Below are positions 26,255 to 36,347 of a DNA stretch of 64,000 nt, piece by piece; positions within the stretch are counted from its first letter, which is position 1; every line of letters begins with the position of its first letter. The notes beneath the pieces are model-generated. The model was not told the origin of the DNA. It worked only from the letters and a program-made list of their open reading frames with translations, and did no database searches. A program made the translations under genes and the position numbers. Source of the stretch: Polynucleobacter sp. CS-Odin-A6 (GTDB taxonomy: Bacteria; Pseudomonadota; Gammaproteobacteria; Burkholderiales; Burkholderiaceae); the NCBI RefSeq assembly GCF_018882095.1, contig NZ_JACVPD010000003.1, positions 206,605 to 270,604 of the forward strand. Reading direction: 5' to 3'.

Positions 26255-27664
26255 TTAAGAAATCTTACGAATATCCACAAAATGCCCTTCAATGGCTGCA
26301 GCAGCTGCCATAGCAGGACTTAGCAAATGCGTTCTTCCACCATTACCTTGGCGACCCTCAAAATTCCGATTAGAAGTAGAGGCGCAGCGCTCTCCTGGCT
26401 CGAGTCGATCTGCGTTCATAGCTAAGCACATGGAACAACCCGGCTCACGCCATTCAAAGCCGGCAGCTTTAAAAACACGATCCAAACCTTCGCGCTCTGC
26501 CTGAGCTTTCACTAAGCCAGATCCTGGCACCACCAAGGCCAATTTAACGTTAGCTGCAACCTTTTTACCTAAGCGATCCACTACCTTAGCAGCAGCACGT
26601 ATATCTTCAATGCGACTATTGGTGCAAGAACCAATGAATACTTTATCAACTGCGATATGACTTAGTGGCGTATTTGGGGTGAGGCCCATATATTCCAATG
26701 CACGCTCCATCGCGGAACGTTTATTGGGGTCTCGTTCTTTTTCTGGGTCGGGGACACGATCGCTAATAGATAGAACCATTTCTGGCGAAGTACCCCAAGT
26801 GACTTGTGGGGCAATTTCTTCAGCACGTAGCTCAACGGTAGTATCAAACTTGGCATCCACATCCGAATGCAAAGTGCGCCAGTATTGCAAGGCATGACGT
26901 AATGCTTCACCACTCGGGGCGTAAGGTCGACCTTGAATGTATTCAATTGTAGTCTCATCAACTGCAATCAGACCAGCACGAGCACCAGCTTCAATCGCCA
27001 TATTACAGACAGTCATGCGACCTTCCATCGATAAATTGCGAATAGCCTCACCAGCAAACTCAATGGTGTAACCCGTGCCACCAGCAGTGCCGATCTTGCC
27101 AATCACGGCAAGCACAATATCTTTTGCAGTCGAGCCTGGCTGTAAACGACCGTCCACTTTCACCAACATGTTCTTGCTCTTTTTCATGAGCAAGGTTTGG
27201 GTAGCAAGTACATGCTCTACTTCTGAGGTACCAATACCAAAAGCTAACGCACCAAAAGCGCCGTGAGTACTAGTATGGGAGTCACCACAAACCACAGTCA
27301 TGCCAGGCAAAGTAGCACCCTGCTCTGGCCCAATCACATGCACAATCCCTTGACGGGAATCGTTCATTTTGTATTGAGTGATACCAAAAGCGTCACAGTT
27401 TTGATCCAGGGTATCTACCTGCAACTTAGAAATCGGATCAGCAATTCCTTCGGATCGATCAGTTGTCGGAACATTGTGATCTGAGACTGCCAGGTTAGCC
27501 GAGATACGCCAAACCGGACGACCAGCCAAATTTAAACCTTCAAAAGCCTGGGGGCTCGTGACCTCATGCAATAAATGACGGTCTATATAAATCGTAGCCG
27601 TACCATCATCTTCAGAATAGACGACATGGTCATCCCACAATTTATCATAAAGCGTACGTGACAT
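26255..27664 (-). CDS. leuC: LeuC, 3-isopropylmalate dehydratase large subunit
   Basis: A 469-residue aconitase-family subunit with a 4Fe-4S cluster bound by the cysteine in [16 protein letters not shown] and the pair in [11 protein letters not shown]. Also typical are [32 protein letters not shown] and [10 protein letters not shown]. The ribosome site GAGGG precedes the ATG. It is the first gene of the leuC-lipoprotein-leuD-leuB block and starts 17 bases after gltA ends, so it may be partly read from the gltA transcript. Confidence 0.96.
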   Translation of the reverse strand: MSRTLYDKLWDDHVVYSEDDGTATIYIDRHLLHEVTSPQAFEGLNLAGRPVWRISANLAVSDHNVPTTDRSEGIADPISKLQVDTLDQNCDAFGITQYKMNDSRQGIVHVIGPEQGATLPGMTVVCGDSHTSTHGAFGALAFGIGTSEVEHVLATQTLLMKKSKNMLVKVDGRLQPGSTAKDIVLAVIGKIGTAGGTGYTIEFAGEAIRNLSMEGRMTVCNMAIEAGARAGLIAVDETTIEYIQGRPYAPSGEALRHALQYWRTLHSDVDAKFDTTVELRAEEIAPQVTWGTSPEMVLSISDRVPDPEKERDPNKRSAMERALEYMGLTPNTPLSHIAVDKVFIGSCTNSRIEDIRAAAKVVDRLGKKVAANVKLALVVPGSGLVKAQAEREGLDRVFKAAGFEWREPGCSMCLAMNADRLEPGERCASTSNRNFEGRQGNGGRTHLLSPAMAAAAAIEGHFVDIRKIS

Positions 27665-27681
27665 AAAACCCTCTAAGGCGT

Positions 27682-28995
27682 TTATTTACGAACCGAAATG
27701 TTGGAAACTTTACGTGAAGTTTCACCAACGTATAGCTGGCGTGGACGACCAATCTTGTACTCAGGATCAGTAATCATCTCCTCCCACTGGGCAATCCAAC
27801 CAACCGTCCTTGCTAAAGCAAAGACACAGGTGAACATTTCTGTAGGGATACCAAGTGCGCGTTGAACAATACCTGAGTAGAAATCTACGTTGGGATAGAG
27901 CTTACGGCTAACAAAGTACTCATCCTCCAAAGCAATCTTCTCAAGCGTCATTGCCAACTTAAATAATGGATCATCTTGTAAACCAAGCTCTTGCAACACT
28001 TCATAGCAAGTCTCACGCATCAATTTAGCACGGGGATCAAAGTTTTTGTATACACGATGGCCAAAGCCCATCAAACGCACGCTGGAATTCTTGTCTTTAA
28101 CTTGCGCGATGAAATCATGAATCTTATCTACGCCACCATTCGCCTGAATGTCACTCAACATCTCCAAACAAGCTTCATTAGCGCCGCCATGAGCTGGGCC
28201 CCATAAGCAGGCGATACCGGCCGAAATCGCCGCAAAAGGATTGGTTCCTGAAGATCCACATAAGCGAACAGTTGAAGTAGATGCGTTTTGCTCGTGATCA
28301 GCATGCAAAATGAAGATCCGATCTAGGGCGCGCACCAAAACTGGGTTCACATGATAGGCTTCACATGGTGTAGCAAACATCATTCGCATGAAATTAGCCG
28401 TGTATGACAGGGAGTTATCGGGATAAATGAATGGCTGGCCAATAGAGTACTTATATGCCATAGCAACTAAGGTCGGCATCTTTGCAATTAAACGAATTTG
28501 AGCTATCTCACGAGCTTTGGTCTGACTATAGTCAATCTGATCATGGTAGAAGGCAGCCATTGCACCAACCAATCCAGTAAGCACTGACATTGGATGTGCA
28601 TCACGACGAAAGCCCCGCAAGAAAAATTGCATTTGCTCGTGCACCATAGTGTGATGCATGACCATATTTTCAAAATCTTTTTTCTCTGTGGCATTTGGCA
28701 AGTCGCCATTAATTAAGAGATAGCACACCTCCAAGAAATCACAATTATTCGCCAGATCTTCAATTGGGTAACCGCGATACAACAACTCACCTTTATCACC
28801 ATCAATATAAGTAATTTTGCTGTTGCAAGATGCTGTAGAAAGGAAGCCTGAATCGTAAGTGAACTTACCAGTTTGACCATATAGTTTGCGAATATCAATG
28901 ACATCAGGACCAATCGTGCCTTTGTAAATCGGCAGTTCGATATCTGGTGTGCCATCCGAAAACGAGAGTTTTGCCTTGATGTCCGATTCAATCAT
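27682..28995 (-). CDS. gltA: GltA, type II citrate synthase
   Basis: A 437-residue hexameric-type citrate synthase, condensing oxaloacetate and acetyl-CoA. Active-site residues are visible in [16 protein letters not shown] (His), [11 protein letters not shown] (His) and [16 protein letters not shown] (His, with the catalytic Asp downstream in VDFYSG). An N-terminal domain of about 60 residues, typical of the NADH-sensitive gram-negative enzyme, is present. AAGGA precedes the ATG. It follows sdhE by 58 bases. Confidence 0.96.
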   Translation of the reverse strand: MIESDIKAKLSFSDGTPDIELPIYKGTIGPDVIDIRKLYGQTGKFTYDSGFLSTASCNSKITYIDGDKGELLYRGYPIEDLANNCDFLEVCYLLINGDLPNATEKKDFENMVMHHTMVHEQMQFFLRGFRRDAHPMSVLTGLVGAMAAFYHDQIDYSQTKAREIAQIRLIAKMPTLVAMAYKYSIGQPFIYPDNSLSYTANFMRMMFATPCEAYHVNPVLVRALDRIFILHADHEQNASTSTVRLCGSSGTNPFAAISAGIACLWGPAHGGANEACLEMLSDIQANGGVDKIHDFIAQVKDKNSSVRLMGFGHRVYKNFDPRAKLMRETCYEVLQELGLQDDPLFKLAMTLEKIALEDEYFVSRKLYPNVDFYSGIVQRALGIPTEMFTCVFALARTVGWIAQWEEMITDPEYKIGRPRQLYVGETSRKVSNISVRK

Positions 28996-29053
28996 TTCTA
29001 ATCCTTAGTCATTCATATTGAAGATTAATACACTATTTGATCCTACAACCGCA

Positions 29054-29323
29054 CTACTTCTGCCTAAGCTTTTGCAAAACCGACTTAAAAGAGGTTTTTT
29101 GGGCCTCTTGTTCCAATGCCGCTACAGAATCTTTACGTCCGATCAATAAGTCCATCAAATCGTTATCCTCTAGAGCAAGCAACAGGGTTAATACTTTTCC
29201 ATCTTCCGCATTTAATTGAGTGCCAAAGCGCTCAAAAAAACGATGCAAAATCAAATCGTTCTCAAGCAAGCCCCTGCGGGCATCACTCTTTAATCGATAT
29301 AACTCTGCATTACTAAGGGTCAT
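29054..29323 (-). CDS. sdhE: SdhE, FAD assembly factor for succinate dehydrogenase
   Basis: An 89-residue helical protein (DUF339/Sdh5 family). The signature RRGLLENDLILHRFF (about 16-30) contains the RGxxE motif that contacts SdhA and promotes covalent FAD attachment. Its ATG overlaps the sdhB stop by four bases (ATGA), so translation is coupled. Its place at the end of the sdh operon fits its role. Confidence 0.92.
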   Translation of the reverse strand: MTLSNAELYRLKSDARRGLLENDLILHRFFERFGTQLNAEDGKVLTLLLALEDNDLMDLLIGRKDSVAALEQEAQKTSFKSVLQKLRQK

Positions 29324-30024
29324 ACGGCCCTACGTACCATCAATTCTTTAATCTTTCCAATCGCTTTTGTTGGATTTAAATGCTTAGGGCATACATCCAC
29401 ACAATTCATAATCGTATGGCAACGGAATAAACGATACGGGTCTTCCAAGTTGTCCAAACGCTGCGCAGTCTCTTCATCGCGACTATCGGCAATGAAGCGA
29501 TACGCTTGCAGCAAACCGGCAGGACCTACAAATTTATCCGGATTCCACCAAAAAGATGGACATGCTGTAGAACACGAAGCACACAAGATGCACTCATATA
29601 AGCCGTTTAACTCTTCACGCTCTTCAGGACTCTGGAGACGCTCTTTTTCTGGTGGAGGGTTATCGTTTACTAAGTAAGGCTTAATAGACAAGTATTGCTT
29701 GAAGAACAAAGTCATATCAACAATCAGATCACGAACGACTGGCAAGCCAGGCAATGGGCGTAATGTGATGACCTTTGGCAGGGTTAACATATTCGTCAAG
29801 CAAGCAAGGCCATTTTTACCGTTGATGTTCATCGCGTCTGAACCACACACACCTTCACGACATGAGCGGCGATAGGTGATACTCTCATCTTGTTTCTTCA
29901 AAGAAATCAAAGCGTCCAATAACATCCGCTCACCAGTCAACTCCAGTTCATAACGTTCCATACGCGGCGCTGCATCGACATCAGGATCGTAGCGGTAAAT
30001 TTCAAATATACGAATATCACTCAT
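29320..30024 (-). CDS. sdhB: SdhB, succinate dehydrogenase iron-sulfur subunit
   Basis: A 234-residue subunit carrying three clusters: the 2Fe-2S site in CREGVCGSDAMNINGKNGLAC, the 4Fe-4S site in CILCASCSTACPSFWW, and the 3Fe-4S site in CHTIMNCVDVCPKHLNP. It passes electrons from SdhA to quinone at SdhCD on the cytoplasmic face of the inner membrane. It begins 18 bases after sdhA. Confidence 0.97.
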   Translation of the reverse strand: MSDIRIFEIYRYDPDVDAAPRMERYELELTGERMLLDALISLKKQDESITYRRSCREGVCGSDAMNINGKNGLACLTNMLTLPKVITLRPLPGLPVVRDLIVDMTLFFKQYLSIKPYLVNDNPPPEKERLQSPEEREELNGLYECILCASCSTACPSFWWNPDKFVGPAGLLQAYRFIADSRDEETAQRLDNLEDPYRLFRCHTIMNCVDVCPKHLNPTKAIGKIKELMVRRAV

Positions 30025-30042
30025 TTTTCTATTTCTCTTCGC

Positions 30043-31821
30043 TTAGAAAGTACGTTCTTTGGGAGGGAAAGATTCCACTGTTAAAGGCTTCAATTGCACG
30101 GGCTTGTAATCTAGGCGGTTACCTTCGCTATACCAAAGCGTGTGCTTCATCCAATTGATATCATCGCGGACCTGATGATCATCATGTGAATGTGCTCCTC
30201 GACTTTCAGTACGCGCAGCCGCTGAAATCATCGTAGCGTTTGCAGTCTCGATCAAGTTAGCCACTTCCAAGGCTTCAATCCGTGCGGTATTAAAAATCTC
30301 CGACTTATCTTTTACCCATAAGTGTTTTGCGCGCTCTGTCAACTTCGCCATTTGACGCACACCTTCGTCCATCAGCTCTTGATTACGGAAAACGCCTGCA
30401 TACTTTTGCATCGTCTTACGAATATCATTTGCAACATCTTGGGCGTACTCACCCGAACTGGAGTTATCGAGTGCGGCAATACGCTCTAAAGTATGCTCGC
30501 CAGCATTAGCAGGCAATGATTTGAATTCACGATTCTTGAGATCCATTGCAACGATGTGATTCCCTGCTGCGCGCCCGAATACCAACAGATCGAGTAATGA
30601 GTTTGTACCTAAGCGGTTTGCACCATGAACGGATACGCAAGAACACTCACCGATCGCATATAAACCATTCACAATTTCATTGGGCTTACCATTGGCCGGA
30701 ACCACCACCTGACCATTGATGTTCGTCGGAATACCGCCCATTTGATAGTGAATGGTTGGCACCACCGGGATTGGCTCTTTAGTAACATCCACGTTCGCAA
30801 AGTTCATGCCGATTTCATAGACAGAAGGCAAACGCTTCATGATGGTTTCAGCGCCAATATGGGTCAAATCAAGCACTACATAGTCCCCATTAGGACCGCA
30901 TCCGCGTCCTTCTTTAATTTCTTGATCCATACAACGAGACACGAAATCACGAGGAGCCAAATCTTTATAAGTCGGTGCATAACGCTCCATGAAGCGTTCG
31001 CCATCCTTATTGCGCAAGATACCGCCTTCACCACGACAGCCCTCTGTCAACAATACGCCTGCACCAGCTACACCCGTTGGATGGAATTGCCAGAACTCCA
31101 TATCTTCCAAGGGAATACCTGCGCGCGCAGCAAGACCCATACCATCGCCAGTATTAATATAAGCATTGGTTGATGCGTCCCAAATACGACCTGCTCCGCC
31201 AGTCGCCATCAAGACCACCTTAGCCTCAAGAATGTAGACCTGGCCTGTTTCCATTTCGAGAGCAGTAACGCCAACAACATCGCCTGCATCATCACGAATC
31301 AGATCGAGAGCCAGCCATTCAACAAAAAAGTTGGTTTTGGCGCGCACATTACGTTGGTACAAGGTGTGCAACATCGCATGACCAGTGCGGTCCGCTGCAG
31401 CGCAAGCACGTTGCACCGGCTTCTCACCATAATTTGCTGTGTGCCCACCAAATGGGCGCTGATAAATCGTGCCATCTGGGTTGCGGTCGAAAGGCATCCC
31501 AAAGTGCTCGAGCTCATAAACTACCTTCGGGGCTTCACGACACATAAATTCAATCACGTCTTGGTCACCCAACCAGTCGGATCCTTTAATCGTGTCATAA
31601 AAGTGATAGTGCCAATTATCTTCACTCATGTTTCCAAGCGCAGCACCGATACCGCCTTGAGCCGCAACGGTATGAGAGCGTGTAGGAAAAACTTTTGTTA
31701 ACACCGCAACATTCAGGCCCACCTCTGCTAGTTGCAGTGAAGCACGCATACCCGAGCCACCAGCGCCAATAATGACGGCATCAAAACGGCGGCGTGGTAA
31801 TACTTTTTTAATCGCAGTCAT
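30043..31821 (-). CDS. sdhA: SdhA, succinate dehydrogenase flavoprotein subunit
   Basis: A 592-residue flavoprotein. It has the FAD-binding start AVIIGAGGSGMRASLQLA, the covalent-FAD His in TRSHTVAAQGGIGAALGN (about residue 48), the substrate-site stretch QFHPTGVAGAGVLLTEGCRGEGG, and HGANRLGTNSLLDLLVFGR near the C-terminal part of the FAD domain. It oxidises succinate to fumarate. It is four bases from sdhD upstream. Confidence 0.97.
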   Translation of the reverse strand: MTAIKKVLPRRRFDAVIIGAGGSGMRASLQLAEVGLNVAVLTKVFPTRSHTVAAQGGIGAALGNMSEDNWHYHFYDTIKGSDWLGDQDVIEFMCREAPKVVYELEHFGMPFDRNPDGTIYQRPFGGHTANYGEKPVQRACAAADRTGHAMLHTLYQRNVRAKTNFFVEWLALDLIRDDAGDVVGVTALEMETGQVYILEAKVVLMATGGAGRIWDASTNAYINTGDGMGLAARAGIPLEDMEFWQFHPTGVAGAGVLLTEGCRGEGGILRNKDGERFMERYAPTYKDLAPRDFVSRCMDQEIKEGRGCGPNGDYVVLDLTHIGAETIMKRLPSVYEIGMNFANVDVTKEPIPVVPTIHYQMGGIPTNINGQVVVPANGKPNEIVNGLYAIGECSCVSVHGANRLGTNSLLDLLVFGRAAGNHIVAMDLKNREFKSLPANAGEHTLERIAALDNSSSGEYAQDVANDIRKTMQKYAGVFRNQELMDEGVRQMAKLTERAKHLWVKDKSEIFNTARIEALEVANLIETANATMISAAARTESRGAHSHDDHQVRDDINWMKHTLWYSEGNRLDYKPVQLKPLTVESFPPKERTF

Positions 31822-31825
31822 TCAA

Positions 31826-32191
31826 TTACACTTTCCACAAAATTTCTACGGCATAGGCCGCACAGGCTACGAGATATAAAACAGTGAGCGCTTGAAGCGT
31901 CAAGCGAACACTGACAGGCTTGATGTAGTCCATCCAAATGTCGCGAATACCAATCCAAGCGTGGTAGAAGAGGCTAAAGAAGAACAGGAGCGTGAGGAGC
32001 TTCATAAACTGATTACTAAACAAAGCAGACCAGCCCTCATAAGTTGCGCTACCGGTAATGCAATAATCAATCAATAAAACAATCGTGAAAACCACCATCA
32101 CAACAGCAGTAACGCGCTGAATAATCCACTCTTTCAGACCATAATGCGCGCCGACCACTAAACGCTTTGGTCCGATTTGATAAATAGGCAT
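31826..32191 (-). CDS. sdhD: SdhD, succinate dehydrogenase membrane anchor subunit
   Basis: A 121-residue inner-membrane protein with three helices (about 25-45, 62-82 and 96-116). GLKEWIIQRVTAVVMVVFT and FHAWIGIRDIWMDYI-like residues (YHAWIGIRDIWMDYIKP) carry the quinone-site and haem-side His and Asp of the family. It lies between sdhC and sdhA and completes the cytochrome b556 anchor. Confidence 0.92.
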   Translation of the reverse strand: MPIYQIGPKRLVVGAHYGLKEWIIQRVTAVVMVVFTIVLLIDYCITGSATYEGWSALFSNQFMKLLTLLFFFSLFYHAWIGIRDIWMDYIKPVSVRLTLQALTVLYLVACAAYAVEILWKV

Positions 32192-32215
32192 GAGATTTCC
32201 TTAGTATAGAAACGC

Positions 32216-32635
32216 TTAATACAAGCCGAATAGTTTGAGACCAACCAGGGCTGTTAAAGCAAGGCCCAAGCAAAATACAAAAATTGCTGAACGATTGGCA
32301 TCCACTTTTTCAACGCCAATCTCTAAATCGAGCAATAGATAGCGAATGCCGGCACAAAAATGGTGCAAAAAGGCCCAAATTAAGCCAAGGCAAACGATTT
32401 TGACCAGCACATGACCGGTAATCAACTGAAACTGTTGATAACTGAGTTCAGAGGCCAAACTTTGATCTAAGAGATAAAGTAAAAATGGCAACATCAAAAA
32501 TAATGCTGCTCCACTAATGCGGTGAAGAATAGATACTTTTCCAGCCCATGGCAGGCGGTACTTGATCAACTGGGCTAGACCAATATTGCGATAAACCGGT
32601 CTATCTTTTTTTATGGTTTGCTGTGCATCACCCAT
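32216..32635 (-). CDS. sdhC: SdhC, succinate dehydrogenase cytochrome b556 subunit
   Basis: A 139-residue anchor from the ATG at 32635; a TTG at 32647 is in frame but less likely. Three membrane helices are seen. The family motifs are RPVYRNIGLAQLIKYRLPWAGKVSILHRISGAALF (SILHRISG, with Ser and Arg at the quinone site) and FLHHFCAGIRYLLLD with the haem-ligand His. It is the first gene of sdhCDABE and lies 143 bases after the GntR-type regulator gene. Confidence 0.93.
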   Translation of the reverse strand: MGDAQQTIKKDRPVYRNIGLAQLIKYRLPWAGKVSILHRISGAALFLMLPFLLYLLDQSLASELSYQQFQLITGHVLVKIVCLGLIWAFLHHFCAGIRYLLLDLEIGVEKVDANRSAIFVFCLGLALTALVGLKLFGLY

Positions 32636-32778
32636 GGGTAATCTCAATCTTTCGGTGGAGGTTCAGTGTGGCTTTGTTGTGTTGCAACATATTCTATTGG
32701 AAACCTTGGTGTAAAAGTGGACTTTTTCGTGTTTAAAGGGGTTAAATAGTGGTTTTTACTCATTTTTGAGTGTACTAC
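32636..32778 (-). promoter_or_regulatory. Leader region of sdhC with a TGTTGCAACA palindrome
   Basis: This 143-base gap between the regulator gene and sdhC is AT-rich and should hold the sdh promoter. A perfect 10-bp palindrome TGTTGCAACA lies at 32680-32689, just downstream of a TAGAAT that could be a -10 box on the minus strand. No convincing -35 partner was found, so the promoter position is only tentative. Confidence 0.3.
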
Positions 32779-33507
32779 CTAGTTCAATTTATTGTCGTAA
32801 TGCTGGTCAGAAGTGTCGTACCTAGCATGCCGAATTTCCACTGGTTTACTCCCATAGGTAAAGGCTACCCGCTCTACCGAGAGTAAAGCTGCGCCAGCTG
32901 GAATCTGCAGATATTGAGCCAGATTCTGATTGGCCAAAACGGCTTTAATTTTTTCCTGTGCACGCACCATATGGGTAGCGTATTCACTTTCATAAAAAGC
33001 GTACATTGGGCCATGCCAGTCATTCAACTCTTCCATCGTCAGCCCTTTAAAGCGCCATTCAGGAAGCCAAATCTCCTCAAATACGATCGGTTTACCCGCA
33101 TAGCTTTGGATACGATCAATTCGAATGATGGGGTCACCGACCTTTAAGCTCAATAAATCAGCAATATAGGCATCGGATTGAATGTTTTCACAGACTAAAA
33201 ACTGGTTTTTCAGGTGCAGTTTTTCACCAGAATCCGGCTCCAAACGCAGAAAACGATACTGCCAGTTTTCCTCTTGATGGGTGGCTACAAAGGTGCCTTT
33301 GCCTTGGCGCCTTACTAATAAATTTTGGGCAGCCAACTCATCAATCGCCTTGCGAACGGTCCCCTGGCTTACGGCATAGCGTACTGCGAGCTCCATTTCA
33401 CTGGGGATAGCCTCACCTGGCAACCATTCGGAAGTCTGCAAACTGGCCAAAATCAAAGCTTTTATTTGCTCATAGAGGGGGCTAAACGAGGCAATGGGTT
33501 CGGACAT
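32779..33507 (-). CDS. GntR-family transcriptional regulator (HutC-type, UTRA domain)
   Basis: A 242-residue regulator from the ATG at 33507; an in-frame TTG lies nine bases upstream. The N-terminal winged helix has EMELAVRYAVSQGTVRKAIDELAAQNLLVRRQGKGTF (about 38-74), followed by a UTRA ligand-binding domain of the chorismate-lyase fold. UTRA proteins bind small metabolites; here the setting between mdh and sdh suggests a TCA-cycle or organic-acid effector, which is inference. A 24-bp near-perfect palindrome lies 54 bases upstream, in the gap shared with mdh, and is the obvious operator for self-regulation and control of mdh. Confidence 0.88.
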   Translation of the reverse strand: MSEPIASFSPLYEQIKALILASLQTSEWLPGEAIPSEMELAVRYAVSQGTVRKAIDELAAQNLLVRRQGKGTFVATHQEENWQYRFLRLEPDSGEKLHLKNQFLVCENIQSDAYIADLLSLKVGDPIIRIDRIQSYAGKPIVFEEIWLPEWRFKGLTMEELNDWHGPMYAFYESEYATHMVRAQEKIKAVLANQNLAQYLQIPAGAALLSVERVAFTYGSKPVEIRHARYDTSDQHYDNKLN

Positions 33508-33560
33508 AATTGACAAATTAACTTAACGAGCGCTGCTATTGGATAAAATCTGGTGCATAT

Positions 33561-33584
33561 CTCATATCTTATATAAGACATGAG
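33561..33584. promoter_or_regulatory. 24-bp palindromic operator between the GntR gene and mdh
   Basis: The two 12-base halves are perfect inverted complements except for one pair of positions; the centre is TCTTATATAAGA (33567-33578). It lies 54 bases from the regulator start and 80 from mdh. Symmetric sites of this size with an A/T centre are the usual GntR-family operators. The overlap with TATAAG-like -10 sequence suggests repression. Confidence 0.75.
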
Positions 33585-33663
33585 CAATAGTGTAAATGGA
33601 AAGTCCGCACTCTTGAATGGATAATAGAAAAAGATTTTTTAACCTTAACTGGAGTTATTAGTA

Positions 33664-34653
33664 ATGGCAAAAGCCCCAATGCGTGTTGCGGTCACCGGTG
33701 CAGCCGGTCAAATCGGTTATTCCCTGCTCTTTCGTATCGCCAATGGCGATTTACTAGGAAAAGACCAACCTGTCATCCTCCAGTTGCTTGAAATTCCAGA
33801 TGAAAAAGCTCAAAAAGCCTTGGCTGGAGTGATGATGGAATTAGACGATTGTGCGTTCCCATTGTTGGCCGGCATGACTGCCCATTCTGACCCAATGACG
33901 GCCTTTAAGGATATTGATATTGCTTTACTGGTTGGCGCACGCCCGCGCGGCCCAGGTATGGAGCGAAAAGATTTGCTCTCTGCGAATGCGCAAATTTTCA
34001 CAGCCCAAGGTAAAGCACTAAATGCAGTTGCTAAGAAAACGGTCAAAGTATTGGTGGTTGGTAATCCAGCTAATACCAATGCTTACATCGCGATGAAATC
34101 TGCTCCCGATATTCCTGCTAAGAACTTCACAGCGATGTTGCGCCTCGATCACAATCGGGCACTGTCACAACTAGCAAGTAAGCTGAATAAACCCGTAGCG
34201 GATATCGAAAAATTGGTTGTTTGGGGCAACCACAGTCCAACCATGTATCCCGATTATCGCTTCGCAACAGTGGATGGTAAATCGGTAAAAGACAGTATTA
34301 ATGATGCCGCATGGAATAAAGATACTTTCATTCCTACAGTGGGTAAGCGTGGTGCAGCTATTATTGAAGCGCGCGGCCTTTCATCAGCAGCGTCTGCTGC
34401 AAATGCAGCCATTGATCACGTTCGTGATTGGGTTCTCGGTACTAATGGGAAATGGGTCACGATGGGCATACCGTCTAAAGGCGAATATGGCATTCCGGCT
34501 GATGTCATTTACGGTTATCCTGTCGTTTGCGAAAACGGCGAATATAAGATGATTGAAGGCTTGGAAATTGATGAGTTTTCTCGTGAGCGCATGAACCACA
34601 CTCTGAATGAATTGCTTGAAGAGCAAGCAGGCGTTCAACATCTCCTCTCTTAA
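33664..34653 (+). CDS. mdh: Malate dehydrogenase, NAD-dependent
   Basis: A 329-residue enzyme of the cytosolic-MDH-like group, interconverting malate and oxaloacetate. The nucleotide-binding motif is [21 protein letters not shown]; substrate Arg residues lie in [15 protein letters not shown], and the catalytic pair is in [11 protein letters not shown] (Asp) and [14 protein letters not shown] (His). GGAG precedes the ATG. It is divergent from the GntR gene across a palindromic operator. Confidence 0.95.
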   Translation: MAKAPMRVAVTGAAGQIGYSLLFRIANGDLLGKDQPVILQLLEIPDEKAQKALAGVMMELDDCAFPLLAGMTAHSDPMTAFKDIDIALLVGARPRGPGMERKDLLSANAQIFTAQGKALNAVAKKTVKVLVVGNPANTNAYIAMKSAPDIPAKNFTAMLRLDHNRALSQLASKLNKPVADIEKLVVWGNHSPTMYPDYRFATVDGKSVKDSINDAAWNKDTFIPTVGKRGAAIIEARGLSSAASAANAAIDHVRDWVLGTNGKWVTMGIPSKGEYGIPADVIYGYPVVCENGEYKMIEGLEIDEFSRERMNHTLNELLEEQAGVQHLLS

Positions 34654-34665
34654 GGATTTAGATAC

Positions 34666-35040
34666 ATGAAGAAAACCCTGATGATTGTTGGTTTAGCTGT
34701 AACTGGCCTCCTGGGCTCGGTGCAAGCCCTTGCAAATGAAGAAGTTTCTACTTGGACTTGTAGCGAAAGTAAGCAATTTAAAACTTCAGGTACTACTGAA
34801 TTGGTTCGCCTTACTTGGGAGTCAAAAACATTTGAGCTAAAACGCGAGAATTCGTTGCCGGGTAGCTTGCGTTACAAGAACGCTAATACTGGACATGATC
34901 TTGTGGTCCTAGGAAATAAAGCGATGTTATTCAATATCAAATCAGGAAGTCGCTTAGCAGATTTCTGCCAAACTGCAGAAATGAAAACCGGTAAGCTGCC
35001 TCATTTATTTGCTAATTCAGAGCCTTTTATACAAAATTAA
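34666..35040 (+). CDS. Secreted MliC-like (C-type lysozyme inhibitor-like) protein
   Basis: A 124-residue protein with a Sec signal peptide ending ALA at residue 23. The mature part starts NEEVSTWTCSESKQFKT and has a second Cys near the C-terminus (ADFCQT); a disulfide between them is likely. The run of short beta strands with LPGSLRYKN and GNKAMLFNIKSGSRLADFC resembles MliC/PliC inhibitors, which have similar length and cysteine placement. There is no lipobox, so it would be soluble in the periplasm. It lies 12 bases after mdh and is followed by an intrinsic terminator. The family call is tentative. Confidence 0.6.
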   Translation: MKKTLMIVGLAVTGLLGSVQALANEEVSTWTCSESKQFKTSGTTELVRLTWESKTFELKRENSLPGSLRYKNANTGHDLVVLGNKAMLFNIKSGSRLADFCQTAEMKTGKLPHLFANSEPFIQN

Positions 35041-35070
35041 AATATGCATTTAAGCTAGTGTTATCAGATC

Positions 35071-35098
35071 AAAAGCCGAGAGTTTCTCGGCTTTTTTC
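35071..35098. terminator. Bidirectional intrinsic terminator after the mdh operon
   Basis: Perfect arms GCCGAGA (35075-35081) and TCTCGGC (35085-35091) around a three-base loop, with A4 before and T6 after. It ends the rightward mdh transcript and the leftward DUF2863 transcript, which converge here. Confidence 0.9.
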
Positions 35099-35124
35099 GT
35101 TACTGCAACCAACTTTGAAATTGC

Positions 35125-36336
35125 CTAATGAAACAAAGGTTGCTGTATTGGTGCGTCATCTGGTAGCTCGGCGTGAGCAGCCTCACCCGATCGATCGGGA
35201 AATAGAGGCGCGCCGCAATCATCACACAACTCTGGATCAAAGAGCATCGCATGACGGAAAACATCATCCACACCTGCATCACGTAATGCATCAGCAATTT
35301 TCTTCATCGGGCTATCATCATCCGATAAATCATTCAGCGCATCGTTAGCAACACTTTCGCGATCATAAAGAGGCCAAATTACCCCATAGACTATCTCTGG
35401 AGAGCCTTTTACGCTAAAAGAAATACGATACTCGTCAGCCTGCTCTTCGCCGAACGCACCGACTACACAAGATAATCCAGCGGGCAAGACACCGAGTGTG
35501 CTTTCCAGGAAATTCACAGCGGCTCTAATACTCAATGGACGTATCTGCTTATCTGCTAAACGACAGTTTGTAAAATAAGCCTCAGGTAATAAGAGTTCAA
35601 ATTCGCAGCCCGGCAAGAGTAATGCCACGGACTCTTGCATCGTATTTTGCCAACCAATCAGGCTAACACCACGCTCTTGTCGGGTTGGTGCTTCTGCTTG
35701 CCAACGAAACAATGGCATTCCAGAGGGAGCAGCAACAGCTGCAATGATAAAACGGGGATCGGCCAAAACAGCAATCGTTTCAGACATCTCACGTAGCTCC
35801 AGCTTAATCTCGCTCGCAGTAATTGCTGCCATTGCCAAAGCTTCAGTTAATAAACGGGTTTGGCTATGTGAATGCGGCATTTGATCAATACTATAGAGCC
35901 AAGGAATAATTGCAAGGCGCGCATCCGCAGAAGCGATCGAGCTATGTAGGGAAGCGGCTGTAGATTCAATGATGTGAACTGGCAGAGCGCCAGAGGGAAT
36001 TTGATAGCGAGTATGCGCAATAATGGGTATGGCTAGCAAAAGCACATCCCATTGTTGCTCTTCATGCTCCATGATTAAGGATTCAGCTAAGGTTTCAGCA
36101 CAATCGGCAAGCACTTCAAAGGCCAAGGTATTAATTCGAAATGTTTGATCTAGAGCGGCGTCAATGACATTCTGATTCTGGCTCTTGAGTAAACGCATTA
36201 AACGTACGTTTAAGCGTTCTTCCCAGAACTGATCTTCCATATGACTGCCTGAGGCTGCCAAGGAAATAGCGTCAGCTACCAATCGCTCCACATCTGGCGA
36301 AGCGCGTTGTGAGGATTTAGTGCGATGTACAGCCAT
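35125..36336 (-). CDS. DUF2863-family protein
   Basis: A 403-residue cytoplasmic protein with no signal peptide or membrane helix. It matches my recollection of DUF2863, a family restricted largely to betaproteobacteria. The C-terminus has a CxxC-like pair in DPELCDDCGAPLFPD, which could bind a metal, and ends with acidic and Gln/Pro-rich residues. The function is unknown. It lies 11 bases after yaaA on the same strand and ends at the shared terminator. It is likely a stable housekeeping gene of the lineage. Confidence 0.7.
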   Translation of the reverse strand: MAVHRTKSSQRASPDVERLVADAISLAASGSHMEDQFWEERLNVRLMRLLKSQNQNVIDAALDQTFRINTLAFEVLADCAETLAESLIMEHEEQQWDVLLLAIPIIAHTRYQIPSGALPVHIIESTAASLHSSIASADARLAIIPWLYSIDQMPHSHSQTRLLTEALAMAAITASEIKLELREMSETIAVLADPRFIIAAVAAPSGMPLFRWQAEAPTRQERGVSLIGWQNTMQESVALLLPGCEFELLLPEAYFTNCRLADKQIRPLSIRAAVNFLESTLGVLPAGLSCVVGAFGEEQADEYRISFSVKGSPEIVYGVIWPLYDRESVANDALNDLSDDDSPMKKIADALRDAGVDDVFRHAMLFDPELCDDCGAPLFPDRSGEAAHAELPDDAPIQQPLFH

Positions 36337-36347
36337 AGTGCACTCTC

